Positions 1-7,731 of a DNA stretch of 64,000 nt are shown here, one piece after another; positions within the stretch are counted from its first letter, which is position 1, and each line of letters starts with the position of its first letter. Made by a program: the position numbers and the translations under genes. Under the pieces are notes generated by a model that was given only the letters and a program-made list of their open reading frames with translations, had not been told where the DNA came from and did no database searches. This DNA is from ZC4RG17 sp036380875 (GTDB lineage Bacteria > Actinomycetota > Acidimicrobiia > Spongiisociales > ZC4RG35): positions 1 through 64,000 of the forward strand of contig DASVDX010000041.1 in NCBI GenBank assembly GCA_036380875.1. Direction: 5' to 3'.

Positions 1-217
1 CGCTGGCGCCAATGGCGCTCTTTGCGGTGTTCGTAGCCGCTTCCTGCGCTGGCGCAGACGACCGGCATCGATAGGCGGTCCACCCCGATCGCCAAACTTC
101 GCCCACTCCGCCAGAAGCAGGTGACTGCGCTCCCGCGCCCACCCGGCACTATCCTTAGTGGACGCCCGACAAGCGTCCTTTTCGCGCGTGTTTTCTCGAG
201 GGTTTTCTTGTACCCCC

Positions 218-290
218 GGGCCTCTAGCTCAACTGGCAGAGCAGCGGGCTTTTAACCCGTCGGTTCAGGGTTCGAGTCCCTGGGGGCCCA
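218..290 (+). tRNA. tRNA-Lys (anticodon TTT)
   Basis: A full cloverleaf can be drawn. The acceptor stem is GGGCCTC paired with GGGGCCC (one T-G pair). The anticodon stem is GCGGG/CCCGT with loop CTTTTAA, giving anticodon TTT. The T arm is CAGGG-TTCGAGT-CCCTG and the discriminator base is A290. The bases after it read CCT, so the CCA tail is not encoded. It is the only tRNA seen in the window and has no tRNA neighbour. Confidence 0.96.
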
Positions 291-353
291 CCTCTCTCGA
301 CGTCACCACAGGCCGTAGCGACGTCGTAACTCGAAGCCGCAGACACTCGCTGC

Positions 354-1182
354 ATGCCGACGGAAGGCAGCATCACACGCCGGCGGATAGCGGTCGTGGT
401 GGTCGCTGTCGGCCTGCTCGTGGTGGGTGTCGCCCTCAGTGGGCCGAAGCAGGCGACCAGGGGATCGTGGGCGAATGGCTGGGGGCGATGTTGCCCAACG
501 CCGCCTCGGCCTCCCTGATGATCGGCCTCGGCACCCTCCTCGTGATCGAGGCCGACGGGCACCGATTCGGACGGCCTTCGTCGCGCTGGGATCGAACGAG
601 CACAGTACGCCTGGCCGGTGGCGGCTTTCTCGGTCTTCGTCGCCACGTTGATCGGGTCGGCCATCGCGGTGGGCTTGGGAGCGAGTGGACCACTACGGCT
701 GGGCTTTCCTCGGCTTCCTCGCCGTTCCCATCTCGTTTGTTGTGGCGATCCTCCGCTATCGCCTCTACGACATCGGCCGGCTGGCCCGTCGCTCCATCAC
801 CTACGCCGTCGTGGTCGTGATTCTCGGCTTCGTCTACGCCTCGGTGACACTCGCCTTGGGGAGCATCGTCGCCGCCGACGACGAGTTCACCGTGGCCACC
901 GCCGCTCTGGCTGCGGCCGCCGTCTGCAACCCCGCCCGGCGCCGGGTCCAGGAGTGGTTCGATCGACGGTTCAACCGCACCCGATACGACCTCGCCGCCA
1001 CGATCGACGCCTTCGGGAGGCGGTTGCGCCAACACGTCGACCTCAGCACGCTGGCGAAGGGACTGTGCGCACTCGTGTACAGGACGATGCAGCCGGCGGG
1101 CGTCAGCATCTGGATACGCCCCACCACACCGACGGACCGCCGCCCTAGGCGTCGGCCGATTCGCCGTCGAGGCGGGGCCTAG
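354..1182 (+). pseudogene. Broken multi-pass membrane sensor (kinase-less, DRRFNR family)
   Basis: This is a relic or error-damaged copy of the membrane sensors found intact at 18701-19936 and 19933-21153. Recognisable pieces lie in successive frames. They are an N-terminal hydrophobic helix from ATG 354 (VVVVAVGLLVVGVAL), a second helix from about 488 (SLMIGLGTLLVIEADG), a third around 618 (FSVFVATLIGSAIAVG), and from 685 a clean C-terminal part with RYRLYDIGRLARRSITYAV, FDRRFNRTRYD and a final MQPAGVSIW. At least three frame changes within 350 bases break it; one falls at a run of five Gs (481-485). It is also shorter than its paralogues (about 275 versus 410 residues). Either a decaying gene or local indel errors would explain this. 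Confidence 0.7.
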
Positions 1183-1443
1183 CCATGACCCCCAGAGCCG
1201 CCAGAAGGAGCAGCATCGCCAGCGCCCCCACCCACATTCCCGAGCCGAGGGCACCGCGAGACCGCCAAGGACCAGCGACACCGCGATGAGCAGCAAGACG
1301 CGGCCAACGGGCTGACGACCAGGGAATCTGCGGCGAGCGAACACCACACCCGCCAACACAGCCACTGATACGACGAGCAGCAGGTACTCGAACGGGCGGA
1401 TGAGTTCGAGTAGTTGCTGGCGCCAGGACTCCATCCCGGTCAT
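1145..1443 (-). pseudogene. Small membrane protein with a single-base frameshift
   Basis: From ATG 1443 the reading frame gives about 62 residues with two hydrophobic stretches (YLLLVVSVAVLAGVVF and VLLLIAVSLVLGGLA), then turns to non-coding-looking sequence. The neighbouring frame continues the protein naturally (GALGSGMWVGALAMLLLLAA, then ARPRLDGESADA and a stop at 1145). Adding one base near 1259 would restore a protein of about 99 residues with three membrane segments. No family is recognised. Its end overlaps the broken sensor on the other strand, so both damaged genes share one short region. Confidence 0.55.
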
Positions 1444-1497
1444 CTCCCTCCAGGGCGTTCTCTCCCGTCCATTTTGGCGGATCTGGCCGACCGGTTC

Positions 1498-2301
1498 CTA
1501 CCTGGGGCCGAAGCTCTCCGCCTGCCATGGGTAGAACTCGCTGACCCATTCCCACCCGGGCCCCGGTGCATCGATCCGCGGGTCGTCGACCTCGGACCCT
1601 TCGCGTAGGGCATGGACGTACGCCCGGTCCATCTCGATCCTGCGGCGGAAAGCGTCACCATCGCCGACGGATCCGTGCCCTGGAACGAACACCTCGACCG
1701 TACCCGCGATCTGCTCGAAGAGATCGAGTGCAGCCAGGTAGTCGTCCAAAGGGCTCGAGGCGCCGGGATCGGGCATGGGTGGCAGGACGTCGGAGACCAT
1801 GTCGCCGGCCACGAGGACGCCGAGGTCGGTGAACAGCAGCGCCGCATGTCCCACGGAGTGGCCCCGGTGCTCGAGGATCCGGGCCGGCGGGCCATCCCAG
1901 AGAACGACCCGCGCGCCCTCGGGCAGCGGGGCGACCAGGCCGAACAGATCCGGCGGAATTTCGTCGGCGAACTCCGGCGGCAACCCATCGACGAAGGCCT
2001 GGCGCCACCCCGGGTCGGCCAGCAGGTCAGCGAGGAACCCGGCGCAGGAGGCCGTGCCGTAGCGGGGAACGTCGCCGAGGTCCGGATGCCACAGGGCGTG
2101 GTCCCAATCGGGATGGGTCGAGAAGCCGGCGACCACGGGCAGACCCATCCCGTCCAGGTCGCGGGCGATCTGTGCCATCTCTCCTTCGGTGATCCCGGGG
2201 TCGACGAGGAGGACACCGACATCTCCCTCGACGATCACCGCATTGCTCTGGATGCATTCGCTTTCGTGGACCAGGACCCGGTCCGCCACTCGATTCAGCA
2301 C
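1498..2301 (-). CDS. MBL-fold metallohydrolase
   Basis: A 267-residue metallo-beta-lactamase-fold protein. The metal motif reads HPDWDH, followed by a second His region (HRGHSVGH), the central Asp in LVAGDMVSD and a late His in FVPGHGS; all four stretches are in the usual order. The GTG start at 2301 is chosen because GAGAGGGGG lies just upstream and the fold begins there; the longer open frame to 2526 is arginine-rich noise. The substrate is not evident; the family covers glyoxalase II, lactonase and phosphodiesterase activities. It is a single gene, divergent from the gene at 2376. Confidence 0.85.
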   Translation of the reverse strand: MLNRVADRVLVHESECIQSNAVIVEGDVGVLLVDPGITEGEMAQIARDLDGMGLPVVAGFSTHPDWDHALWHPDLGDVPRYGTASCAGFLADLLADPGWRQAFVDGLPPEFADEIPPDLFGLVAPLPEGARVVLWDGPPARILEHRGHSVGHAALLFTDLGVLVAGDMVSDVLPPMPDPGASSPLDDYLAALDLFEQIAGTVEVFVPGHGSVGDGDAFRRRIEMDRAYVHALREGSEVDDPRIDAPGPGWEWVSEFYPWQAESFGPR

Positions 2302-2375
2302 TGCGCCCCCTCTCTTCGATCGCCGGAGGCGCACCGTAACGGCACACGAATCCGCCCGCGGGCGAAAATGCCCCG

Positions 2376-2909
2376 GTGGGCCAGTTCGAGATCGAGTTGA
2401 CGATGGAGGACCTCCGGGCCGTGGCGCGGTACGCGGCGGAAGCCGCCGAAGAGGTCCTGGACCTCTTCGAGAAGGTGCATACCGACGACCATCGGCCCCG
2501 GGAGGCGGTCGAGAACGCCTGGGCATTCGGCCGAGGCGGCAAACGGAACAAGGCCCTCAGAGTCACCTCGCTGGCGGCACTCCAGGCGGCCGGAGAAGCC
2601 CAGACCGGGCCCGCCACGCATGCAGCCTGGGCCGCCGTGCTCGCCGCTTCTGCGGCCTACCTCCACCCGCTCGCCAAGGCCACCCAGGTGAAGCACATAC
2701 TCGGCTCGGCGGCACACGCCGCCCATGCCCTCGAACTGGACGCAGGAGGCGACACCGGCGTGGGCGATGGTCACATCGATCGCGCTGCCCGTCGGGCTTC
2801 GGCGGACCTGATCTCGGTGCTCTCTCGCTATCCCGCCGCCCCCCACGGTGGCGGACGCGTGGGAGAATTGATCCGTCGCCTGGACTCCGCCTTGCGCCAG
2901 CGCTCCTGA
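2376..2909 (+). CDS. Imm5-like putative immunity protein
   Basis: A 177-residue, alanine-rich, all-helical protein that resembles the Imm5 (putative immunity protein) family from the pattern TMEDLRAVARYAAEAAEEVL, the basic GGKRNKALRV segment and the conserved HPLAKATQVKHILG motif near residue 107. Members are predicted to neutralise polymorphic toxins, but many actinobacterial copies are solitary. There is no toxin gene next to it, so a true immunity role is unproven. The start is GTG 2376; ATG 2403 (MEDLRAV) is possible but would cut the first helix. It converges with the deazaflavin gene ending at 2916. Confidence 0.65.
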   Translation: MGQFEIELTMEDLRAVARYAAEAAEEVLDLFEKVHTDDHRPREAVENAWAFGRGGKRNKALRVTSLAALQAAGEAQTGPATHAAWAAVLAASAAYLHPLAKATQVKHILGSAAHAAHALELDAGGDTGVGDGHIDRAARRASADLISVLSRYPAAPHGGGRVGELIRRLDSALRQRS

Positions 2910-2915
2910 GGTGTG

Positions 2916-3761
2916 CTAGGACGCGACGGAAAGAGCCTCCGCCTCGCCGACTCGTAGATGAGGCGCGGCGGGGATGGGCACATCCGCCCCGAGCCGGCGT
3001 ACGACCATGGCGGCAAGGCTCAGCTGCAGTAGCGCACTCAGAGCGTGCAACCCGCCAGCCCATCCGCCCAGGGTGGCGGTTCCATGCTGGAGCGTGATGA
3101 GGGCGAAGATGCCCAACAGTGACCAACGCACGCCAACCCGCCTGGAGACGAGAGCCGCCACCGCGGTGACGAGCGCCAACGCTTCTATCACCACGCCGAA
3201 GGTCCCGTGGACACTCCAGGGCAACTGACCGAACGCGCCGAGACCTGCCAATGCGACCTGGCCTGCCAAACCGACCAACAGCACAGTCGCGAGGCCTCTC
3301 AGGAGCCCGGCTCCGCGTCTCTCGGGGAGTTCCAACGGCGCCAGGTAGAACAGCGGATGCCTGGCCGCCTCCTCGCGCCAAGCCGCCAGCGGATCGTCCA
3401 CACGGGCTCCGAAATGACGACCGATGATCCTCCGAGTCGAGGCGCCGGCGGACACCAGGCTCGAACGGATGATCGGAGCGGCTTCATCAGGCTCGATCTC
3501 CGTGGCGACAACGGGAACATCGATGCCACGGAAGTTCAGGATCGCTTTTCCTGCCGCACGGAGGTTGCGGACCCAATCAGCTTCGCCATACACAGCGAGC
3601 AGCCTCCAACCGCCACGATGCGGAGCGACAGCAATGGGTGTGGACCTGGGCATCCCGGTCCTGCGCCCGCGCACTGTGAGAACGGCCATCGCTCCGAATG
3701 GCGCCCCCAACCGCAACAGGGCGATCAGCGAGCGCCGCCCCAGGCGGGACAGATACTCCAT
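2916..3761 (-). CDS. Deazaflavin-dependent nitroreductase-family protein fused to a membrane domain
   Basis: A 281-residue protein in two parts. Residues 1-140 match the split-barrel F420-dependent reductase family (DUF385, Ddn-like), with TVRGRRTGMPRSTPIAV, GEADWVRNLRAAG and AWREEAARHPLFYLAPLELPE elements. Residues about 150-265 form four predicted membrane helices (VLLVGLAGQVALAGLG, GVVIEALALVTAVAAL, LLGIFALITLQHGTATLGG and LLQLSLAAMVV). Ddn-like proteins reduce quinones or nitro compounds with reduced F420; the added membrane part suggests a membrane-bound quinone or lipid substrate. Start 3761 has GGAGG upstream. It is divergent from a MarR gene, which probably represses it. Confidence 0.82.
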   Translation of the reverse strand: MEYLSRLGRRSLIALLRLGAPFGAMAVLTVRGRRTGMPRSTPIAVAPHRGGWRLLAVYGEADWVRNLRAAGKAILNFRGIDVPVVATEIEPDEAAPIIRSSLVSAGASTRRIIGRHFGARVDDPLAAWREEAARHPLFYLAPLELPERRGAGLLRGLATVLLVGLAGQVALAGLGAFGQLPWSVHGTFGVVIEALALVTAVAALVSRRVGVRWSLLGIFALITLQHGTATLGGWAGGLHALSALLQLSLAAMVVRRLGADVPIPAAPHLRVGEAEALSVAS

Positions 3762-3801
3762 CTCGGACCTCCGTGAGGTAGTGTCTTCGTACGTTCTTCT
3801 G

Positions 3802-3822
3802 ATTATACGGATTCCGAATAAT
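3802..3822. promoter_or_regulatory. Probable MarR operator (21-bp palindrome)
   Basis: The sequence ATTATACGGA-T-TCCGAATAAT is an inverted repeat with 10-base arms and one mismatched pair. It sits in the AT-rich 78-bp gap between the divergent deazaflavin gene and marR, where an autoregulatory MarR site is expected. The downstream marR start has no Shine-Dalgarno sequence, so the marR transcript may be leaderless and begin just after this operator. Confidence 0.6.
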
Positions 3823-3839
3823 TTGAAACTCGAATAAAC

Positions 3840-4292
3840 ATGGACCGCAATTCGATCCGGCGAATCCAGGAGAGCCTGCGCGACCTGGTGGCGGCGATGG
3901 AGGGCCTGAACCAAGCGGTGAGCGGACTCGTCTCGCTGCGTCCCGTCGATCTCGAGGTCTTGGACGTGGTGGATCGAGAGGGCCCGCTCTCGCCGCGAGA
4001 TCTGGTGCGCAGACTGTCGATCCACCCTGCGACGCTCACCGGTGTCCTCGACCGCCTCGAAGAGGGCGGATGGGTGGAACGCCTGGCCGACCCATCCGAT
4101 CGTCGCCGTGTAGTGGTCCGCGCATTGCGAAAGAGAGGTGGCGAGCTACGCCGTCTCTATGGGCCGATGGCGAGATCACTCGCCGAGATCTGTGCCGACT
4201 TCTCCCCTTCCGAGCTCGAAGCCATCGGGGAGTTCCTCGATCGGGCGACGGAAGCCGCCCGGCTCTCCCGCCCCACCAGAGAAGTGGATTGA
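3840..4292 (+). CDS. MarR-family transcriptional regulator
   Basis: A 150-residue winged-helix regulator. The recognition region is GPLSPRDLVRRLSIHPATLT followed by GVLDRLEEGGWVERLADP and the wing DRRRVVVRAL, as in MarR proteins; helices on both sides would form the dimer. It is transcribed away from the deazaflavin reductase across a palindrome at 3802-3822, so it likely represses that gene and itself. The ligand is unknown. There is no ribosome-binding site ahead of ATG 3840, which suggests a leaderless message. Confidence 0.9.
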   Translation: MDRNSIRRIQESLRDLVAAMEGLNQAVSGLVSLRPVDLEVLDVVDREGPLSPRDLVRRLSIHPATLTGVLDRLEEGGWVERLADPSDRRRVVVRALRKRGGELRRLYGPMARSLAEICADFSPSELEAIGEFLDRATEAARLSRPTREVD

Positions 4293-4338
4293 GCCGGCGA
4301 TCTCTCCAAGTCCCGGCCCCCGTGGTATCCATGGGCTC

Positions 4339-4911
4339 ATGACCATCGAGGTTCGTCCGGCGACCGACTTCGAAGACGTGGCGACCATGCTGGGACCGAA
4401 GAAGGATCCCAACGCCAACGTCTGTTGGTGCCTCAGCTACCGGTTGACGTCGAAGGAGAACCGGGAGCTGGTGGGGCCGGCGCGTGGAGAGAAGGTCCGC
4501 GCCCTGATCGAACAAGGCCCGATCGGAGTCCTCGCCTACGAGGACGGTGAGGTCGTCGGGTGGGCGGCCGTGGCACCCCGTGCCGACACATCATTCGCCC
4601 GCAACCGCAAGATCCCCCACATCGACGACCAGGATGTCTGGTGTGTCTGGTGCATCAGGGTTCGTCCCGGCTATCGCGGGAGGGGCATCTCCCATCACCT
4701 GCTGCGGGGGGCCGTCGAGTTCGCCCGGGAACAGGGCGCCCCGGTCATCGAGGGCTATCCGGTCGACAACCGTGGCGAGAAGGTGGATCTGACGATGGCG
4801 TACGTCGGCACCCGGGCCCTGTTCGAGCAGGCCGGCTTCACGAAGGTGGCCGACACGGACTCGGTGCTGGACGGATTCCCGCGCGTCCTCATGCGGCGAG
4901 TCCTCGCCTGA
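4339..4911 (+). CDS. GNAT-family N-acetyltransferase
   Basis: A 190-residue protein. The acetyl-CoA loop is visible as VRPGYRGRGISHHLL (RxxGxG type) at about residues 113-127, preceded by the strand VWCVWCIRV. The N-terminal part has a KDPNANVCWCLSYR segment seen in a subfamily of bacterial GNAT proteins of unknown substrate. It starts at ATG 4339 (MTIEVRPAT). It lies 46 bases after marR in the same direction but is probably a separate unit. The substrate cannot be named. Confidence 0.85.
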   Translation: MTIEVRPATDFEDVATMLGPKKDPNANVCWCLSYRLTSKENRELVGPARGEKVRALIEQGPIGVLAYEDGEVVGWAAVAPRADTSFARNRKIPHIDDQDVWCVWCIRVRPGYRGRGISHHLLRGAVEFAREQGAPVIEGYPVDNRGEKVDLTMAYVGTRALFEQAGFTKVADTDSVLDGFPRVLMRRVLA

Positions 4912-4922
4912 AGGTCGGACCA

Positions 4923-5036
4923 GTGGACCCCCTCCACGAAAGGCTCGATTCCCTCCTTCGGCGAACAGTCGAGCGAACCCGCCACGTCCGACATGGGCTC
5001 CTCGGCGTCTTGTTCCTCGACCGCGCCGAGACGTGA
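4923..5036 (+). other. In-frame upstream segment of the serine hydrolase, ended by TGA
   Basis: From GTG 4923 (AAGG a few bases upstream) the frame of the next gene is open for 37 codons, then meets TGA at 5034-5036; the next codon is ATG 5037. The segment (DPLHERLDSLLRRTVERTR, then HGLLGVLFLDR) looks like the N-terminal helix and first beta-strand that serine beta-lactamase-like enzymes carry before the SxxK region. The full gene was therefore probably 4923-6035, with one codon changed to a stop (TGG to TGA would do it). A sequencing error is the alternative. Confidence 0.5.
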
Positions 5037-6035
5037 ATGGGAGCCCACGGGATCCTCGACACCGACGGGACGGCGGCGACGCCGGAGGCGCGCTACCCGA
5101 TCGCCAGCATCACGAAGCTCTTCACGGCGACGGTGACCATGCGCCTGATCGAAGAGGGTCGGCTCCGCCTCGGGGACCGGATCGTGGACATCCTTCCGGC
5201 GCACATCACCGACCGACTCCACGTACGCGATGGCGTGGATCGCACGGGCAGTATCACCGTCGAGAACCTCCTGAGTCACACGTCGGGCCTCGCCGACTAC
5301 TACTCCGAAGCTTCCGGAGGCGGCCGCTCAACGGAGCAGCGTCTCCTGGACGGAGAGGACGTCCCGGTCCCTTTGGAGGAGGTCGTCCGCCTGGTACGCG
5401 ACGTCCTCCCTCCTCATTTCGATCCGCAGCCGGTGAACCGCCGCCGAAGGAAAGCGCGCTACTCCGACACCAATTTCCAGCTCCTAGGCGCTGTCCTCGA
5501 GACGATCGCGAGTCGCCCACTTGCCGACCTCTTCGACGAGCTCGTGTTCAGGTCGTTGGACCTGGTCAGCACCTCCTCGTATCCCCATCCGCCGAGGTCG
5601 GGGGCGTCTCCCGAGCCCGACGCCATGGTGTGGTCGAAGGATGTGGTCCTAGAGATCGCAGGGGCGCTCTCCACACAGAAAGCCGACGGGGGGATCGTCT
5701 CCACACTCGCCGACCAACTTCGTTTCATCGCCGCCCTCGTATCCGGCGTGATCTTCTCTGACCCTTCGACCTGGGCTCGAATGACGGCGCGATTCAACCG
5801 TGTCTTCTTTCCCGTCGAGTACGGCCTCGGCGTCATGCGTTACGCCCCGCCGCGGTGGATGTCGCCCGCCTACCGGGTGCCCGCCGTCTTCGGGCACAGC
5901 GGGTCGACGGCGACATGGTTGTTCCACTGCCCGGGCTTGTCGGTGGCGGTCGCCGGGACGTTCGACGTCGCCCAGCCGGCGCTTCCCTACCGGTTCTTGC
6001 CGCGAGTGCTCAGGGAAATCGAAAAGGGGAACTGA
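5037..6035 (+). CDS. Serine hydrolase, beta-lactamase/penicillin-binding family (possibly N-terminally interrupted)
   Basis: A 332-residue class-C beta-lactamase-like domain. The catalytic SxxK motif is SITK in YPIASITKLFTATV; the second motif region is YSDTNFQLLG (YxN-like), and the late HSGSTATW occupies the KTG/HTG position. Such proteins are esterases, DD-peptidases or D-amino-acid amidases rather than true beta-lactamases. ATG 5037 has no ribosome-binding site and begins inside the fold, whereas an in-frame segment with a better start (GTG 4923) lies just upstream beyond a TGA. No signal peptide is seen, so it would be cytoplasmic as read. Confidence 0.75.
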   Translation: MGAHGILDTDGTAATPEARYPIASITKLFTATVTMRLIEEGRLRLGDRIVDILPAHITDRLHVRDGVDRTGSITVENLLSHTSGLADYYSEASGGGRSTEQRLLDGEDVPVPLEEVVRLVRDVLPPHFDPQPVNRRRRKARYSDTNFQLLGAVLETIASRPLADLFDELVFRSLDLVSTSSYPHPPRSGASPEPDAMVWSKDVVLEIAGALSTQKADGGIVSTLADQLRFIAALVSGVIFSDPSTWARMTARFNRVFFPVEYGLGVMRYAPPRWMSPAYRVPAVFGHSGSTATWLFHCPGLSVAVAGTFDVAQPALPYRFLPRVLREIEKGN

Positions 6036-6038
6036 CGG

Positions 6039-6866
6039 CTACAACCGGAGCGCAACGAGACGAGGATTCTCGACGCTCCTGCCAGTGCCAACCAGAGCGC
6101 CGAACACGGGCATCGGCACCCACACCAATAAGTGGAGCAACAGGAAATGGGGAGACAGCGGGTCGAGCGCCGCCTCGACCCTTCCGAGATCACCCTTCGG
6201 GATGTCACCGTCCATGACGAATGCCCCGGCGACCAACTCCCAATGAACGGCCTCGACGGTCGCCACCATCAACATGCCGACGAGGGCGGCGCCGGCTGCC
6301 AACAGGCCCCCGATCAAACCTGATCTGAAGGACCGGTCAGGCCGGGAATTCACGGCACCTGCTGCGAAGAGGATGAGAGCCGAGAGGTACACGGTCGCCA
6401 GCATGATCCCGCCCCTCTCGCCGGAAAGGCTGACGCGAGACGCCACCAAGGTGAGGACAGCCACCGAGGCGCCGGCAGCAGTCGCCACCGCCCACGATCT
6501 CCCAGTGACGCTCATTCGCACTGCGGTGACCGCGCAGCCGAGGGCGAATCGACGTCGGTCGGGCGCATCGTCGATGATCGTCAGTTCGGCCCGCATCGCT
6601 GCGCCCCATTCGCGTCGTGCAGGGGGGAGGTCCGCCGTGACCAGAGCAACCAAGCGGGTCGCCGGGTCGCCCGCAACAACGGCGCCGGGCAACCGATACG
6701 CCAGGACCGCTAAGGCTCCGGCAAGCGGCAGGCCGAAGAACAGGGCGACGAGGAACGTCTGCCCGAGATCGAACCCCTCAGGGGTGGCCGCGCTCAGGAG
6801 CGCAGCCAGAACGAGCAAGGCCGATAGAACTCCGCCGAACCATCGGACGGCGCGTCTCTTCTTCAT
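6039..6866 (-). CDS. Membrane protein paired with PadR
   Basis: A 275-residue protein with predicted membrane helices near residues 10-28, 38-58, 128-146, 157-173, 184-203 and 238-256, and a basic cytoplasmic loop around residues 68-115 (TADLPPARREWGAAMRAEL). That loop pattern is common in actinobacterial proteins encoded next to PadR regulators. No transport or enzymatic motif is recognised. Its start ATG 6866 overlaps the PadR stop by four bases, so the two are co-transcribed and translationally coupled. PadR probably controls its level. Confidence 0.75.
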   Translation of the reverse strand: MKKRRAVRWFGGVLSALLVLAALLSAATPEGFDLGQTFLVALFFGLPLAGALAVLAYRLPGAVVAGDPATRLVALVTADLPPARREWGAAMRAELTIIDDAPDRRRFALGCAVTAVRMSVTGRSWAVATAAGASVAVLTLVASRVSLSGERGGIMLATVYLSALILFAAGAVNSRPDRSFRSGLIGGLLAAGAALVGMLMVATVEAVHWELVAGAFVMDGDIPKGDLGRVEAALDPLSPHFLLLHLLVWVPMPVFGALVGTGRSVENPRLVALRL

Positions 6867-7189
6867 TCGCTGGCCGCCGCGGTTCGGAGCGAGGATGCTG
6901 CCTCACGGGCAGCTTCACCGGCGCGGAGGCTGCGGACCACCTCTGCCCCTTTGGCCGACAGCCGGTAGAGATGCCGCGGTGGCCGGCCCGGCTCCGGCTC
7001 GGTCTCCCAGGTCGTCTCCACCTGGCCGCGTTCGGCGAGGCGGATGAGAATCGGATACACCGTTCCCGCCTTCAGGTCCAGCCGGCGACAAAGCTCATAC
7101 CCGTATGTCCAGGCGGACGGATCCTCTGCTAGCGCCATGAGAACTGCCGCAGTCTGGGGTGAGGGCCGCCGGTCGCGTTTCATCATCAT
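6863..7189 (-). CDS. PadR-family transcriptional regulator
   Basis: A protein of about 108 residues with a PadR winged helix: QTAAVLMALAEDPSAWTYGY, ELCRRLDLKAGTVYPILIRL and the wing EPGRPPRHLYRLSAKG. It lacks the long C-terminal Vir helix bundle, so it belongs to the short PadR-s2 type. Three ATG codons in a row (7189, 7186, 7183) could start it, and there is no ribosome-binding site before them. A palindrome at 7192-7207 directly abuts the start, consistent with autorepression. It is the first gene of a two-gene operon with the membrane protein at 6039. Confidence 0.9.
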   Translation of the reverse strand: MMMKRDRRPSPQTAAVLMALAEDPSAWTYGYELCRRLDLKAGTVYPILIRLAERGQVETTWETEPEPGRPPRHLYRLSAKGAEVVRSLRAGEAAREAASSLRTAAASE

Positions 7190-7191
7190 AA

Positions 7192-7207
7192 CTCTATATA
7201 GATAGAG
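7192..7207. promoter_or_regulatory. Probable PadR operator (CTCTAT-N4-ATAGAG)
   Basis: Perfect 6-base arms CTCTAT and ATAGAG are separated by ATAG. The site is AT-rich in otherwise GC-rich DNA and lies immediately upstream of the padR start codon, where it would overlap the promoter of the padR-membrane protein operon. Confidence 0.5.
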
Positions 7208-7226
7208 ATTTGTTGGCAAGGCCCGA

Positions 7227-7703
7227 TCAGGCCTTCCAGCGGCGGCGTTCAGGCAGCGGCGTGTCTCCGTATCCACGGGCGCGAGCCTCCGAGACGAGCA
7301 GTTCGTAGAGCACGTAGTGGGAGGCGGGTTCGTACGTCGCTGCCTCTGCCACCGACTCCCGCACGTCCGGTGAGTCCACCGCTCGGCCGCGCCCGCTCAT
7401 GAAGAACTCGCCTCCGGTACCGGCGTTGTCGGGCACGCCATTGTGGAGCGAGTACCAGCCGCGCTGGTCGATGTCCCGCCCTTTTGGGGACGTCGGTTCC
7501 ATGAACAGGTACAGCCCCGATTCAGTGAAGACCGGGGTCACGGGGTGCACGCGCGGGCGTCCCGAGGGTGTGATGGTGGCGAGATAGGCGGGCCGCACCC
7601 CGAGCAGGCGTTCCCCGAACGCGGCGAGCTCGGGCTCCTGAGCCGCGAACTCGCCCCAAGCGACAGCGAGGTCTTCGACGGTCGACGCGGCTGCTTCAGT
7701 CAT
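7227..7703 (-). CDS. PPOX-class (pyridoxamine 5'-phosphate oxidase-like) protein
   Basis: A 158-residue split-barrel flavin/F420-binding protein. The core reads PAYLATITPSGRPRVHPVTP, then LYLFMEPTSPKGRDI and a C-terminal aromatic/basic tail. In actinobacteria such proteins bind FMN, F420 or heme and reduce small molecules; the substrate is unknown. AGAGGGGAG lies upstream of ATG 7703. It is followed in the same direction by its distant relative at 7732 (28-bp gap), so the two may form an operon. Confidence 0.82.
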   Translation of the reverse strand: MTEAAASTVEDLAVAWGEFAAQEPELAAFGERLLGVRPAYLATITPSGRPRVHPVTPVFTESGLYLFMEPTSPKGRDIDQRGWYSLHNGVPDNAGTGGEFFMSGRGRAVDSPDVRESVAEAATYEPASHYVLYELLVSEARARGYGDTPLPERRRWKA

Positions 7704-7731
7704 TCGATCTCCCCTCTTTCGACTGTGGGCG

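Noticed and set aside
1..217. Possible gene end at the left edge
   Set aside because: No frame on either strand gives recognisable protein; repeated GCGCTGGCGC-like words are too short to be called a repeat family.
436..1443. A 335-codon open frame on the minus strand
   Set aside because: Only its first 62 codons look like protein; the rest is the antisense of the broken sensor. Treated as the small frameshifted gene 1145-1443.
5034..5036. TGA as a selenocysteine or recoded codon
   Set aside because: No SECIS-like hairpin is evident just downstream and the family has no Cys/Sec at this place; a nonsense change or base error is simpler.
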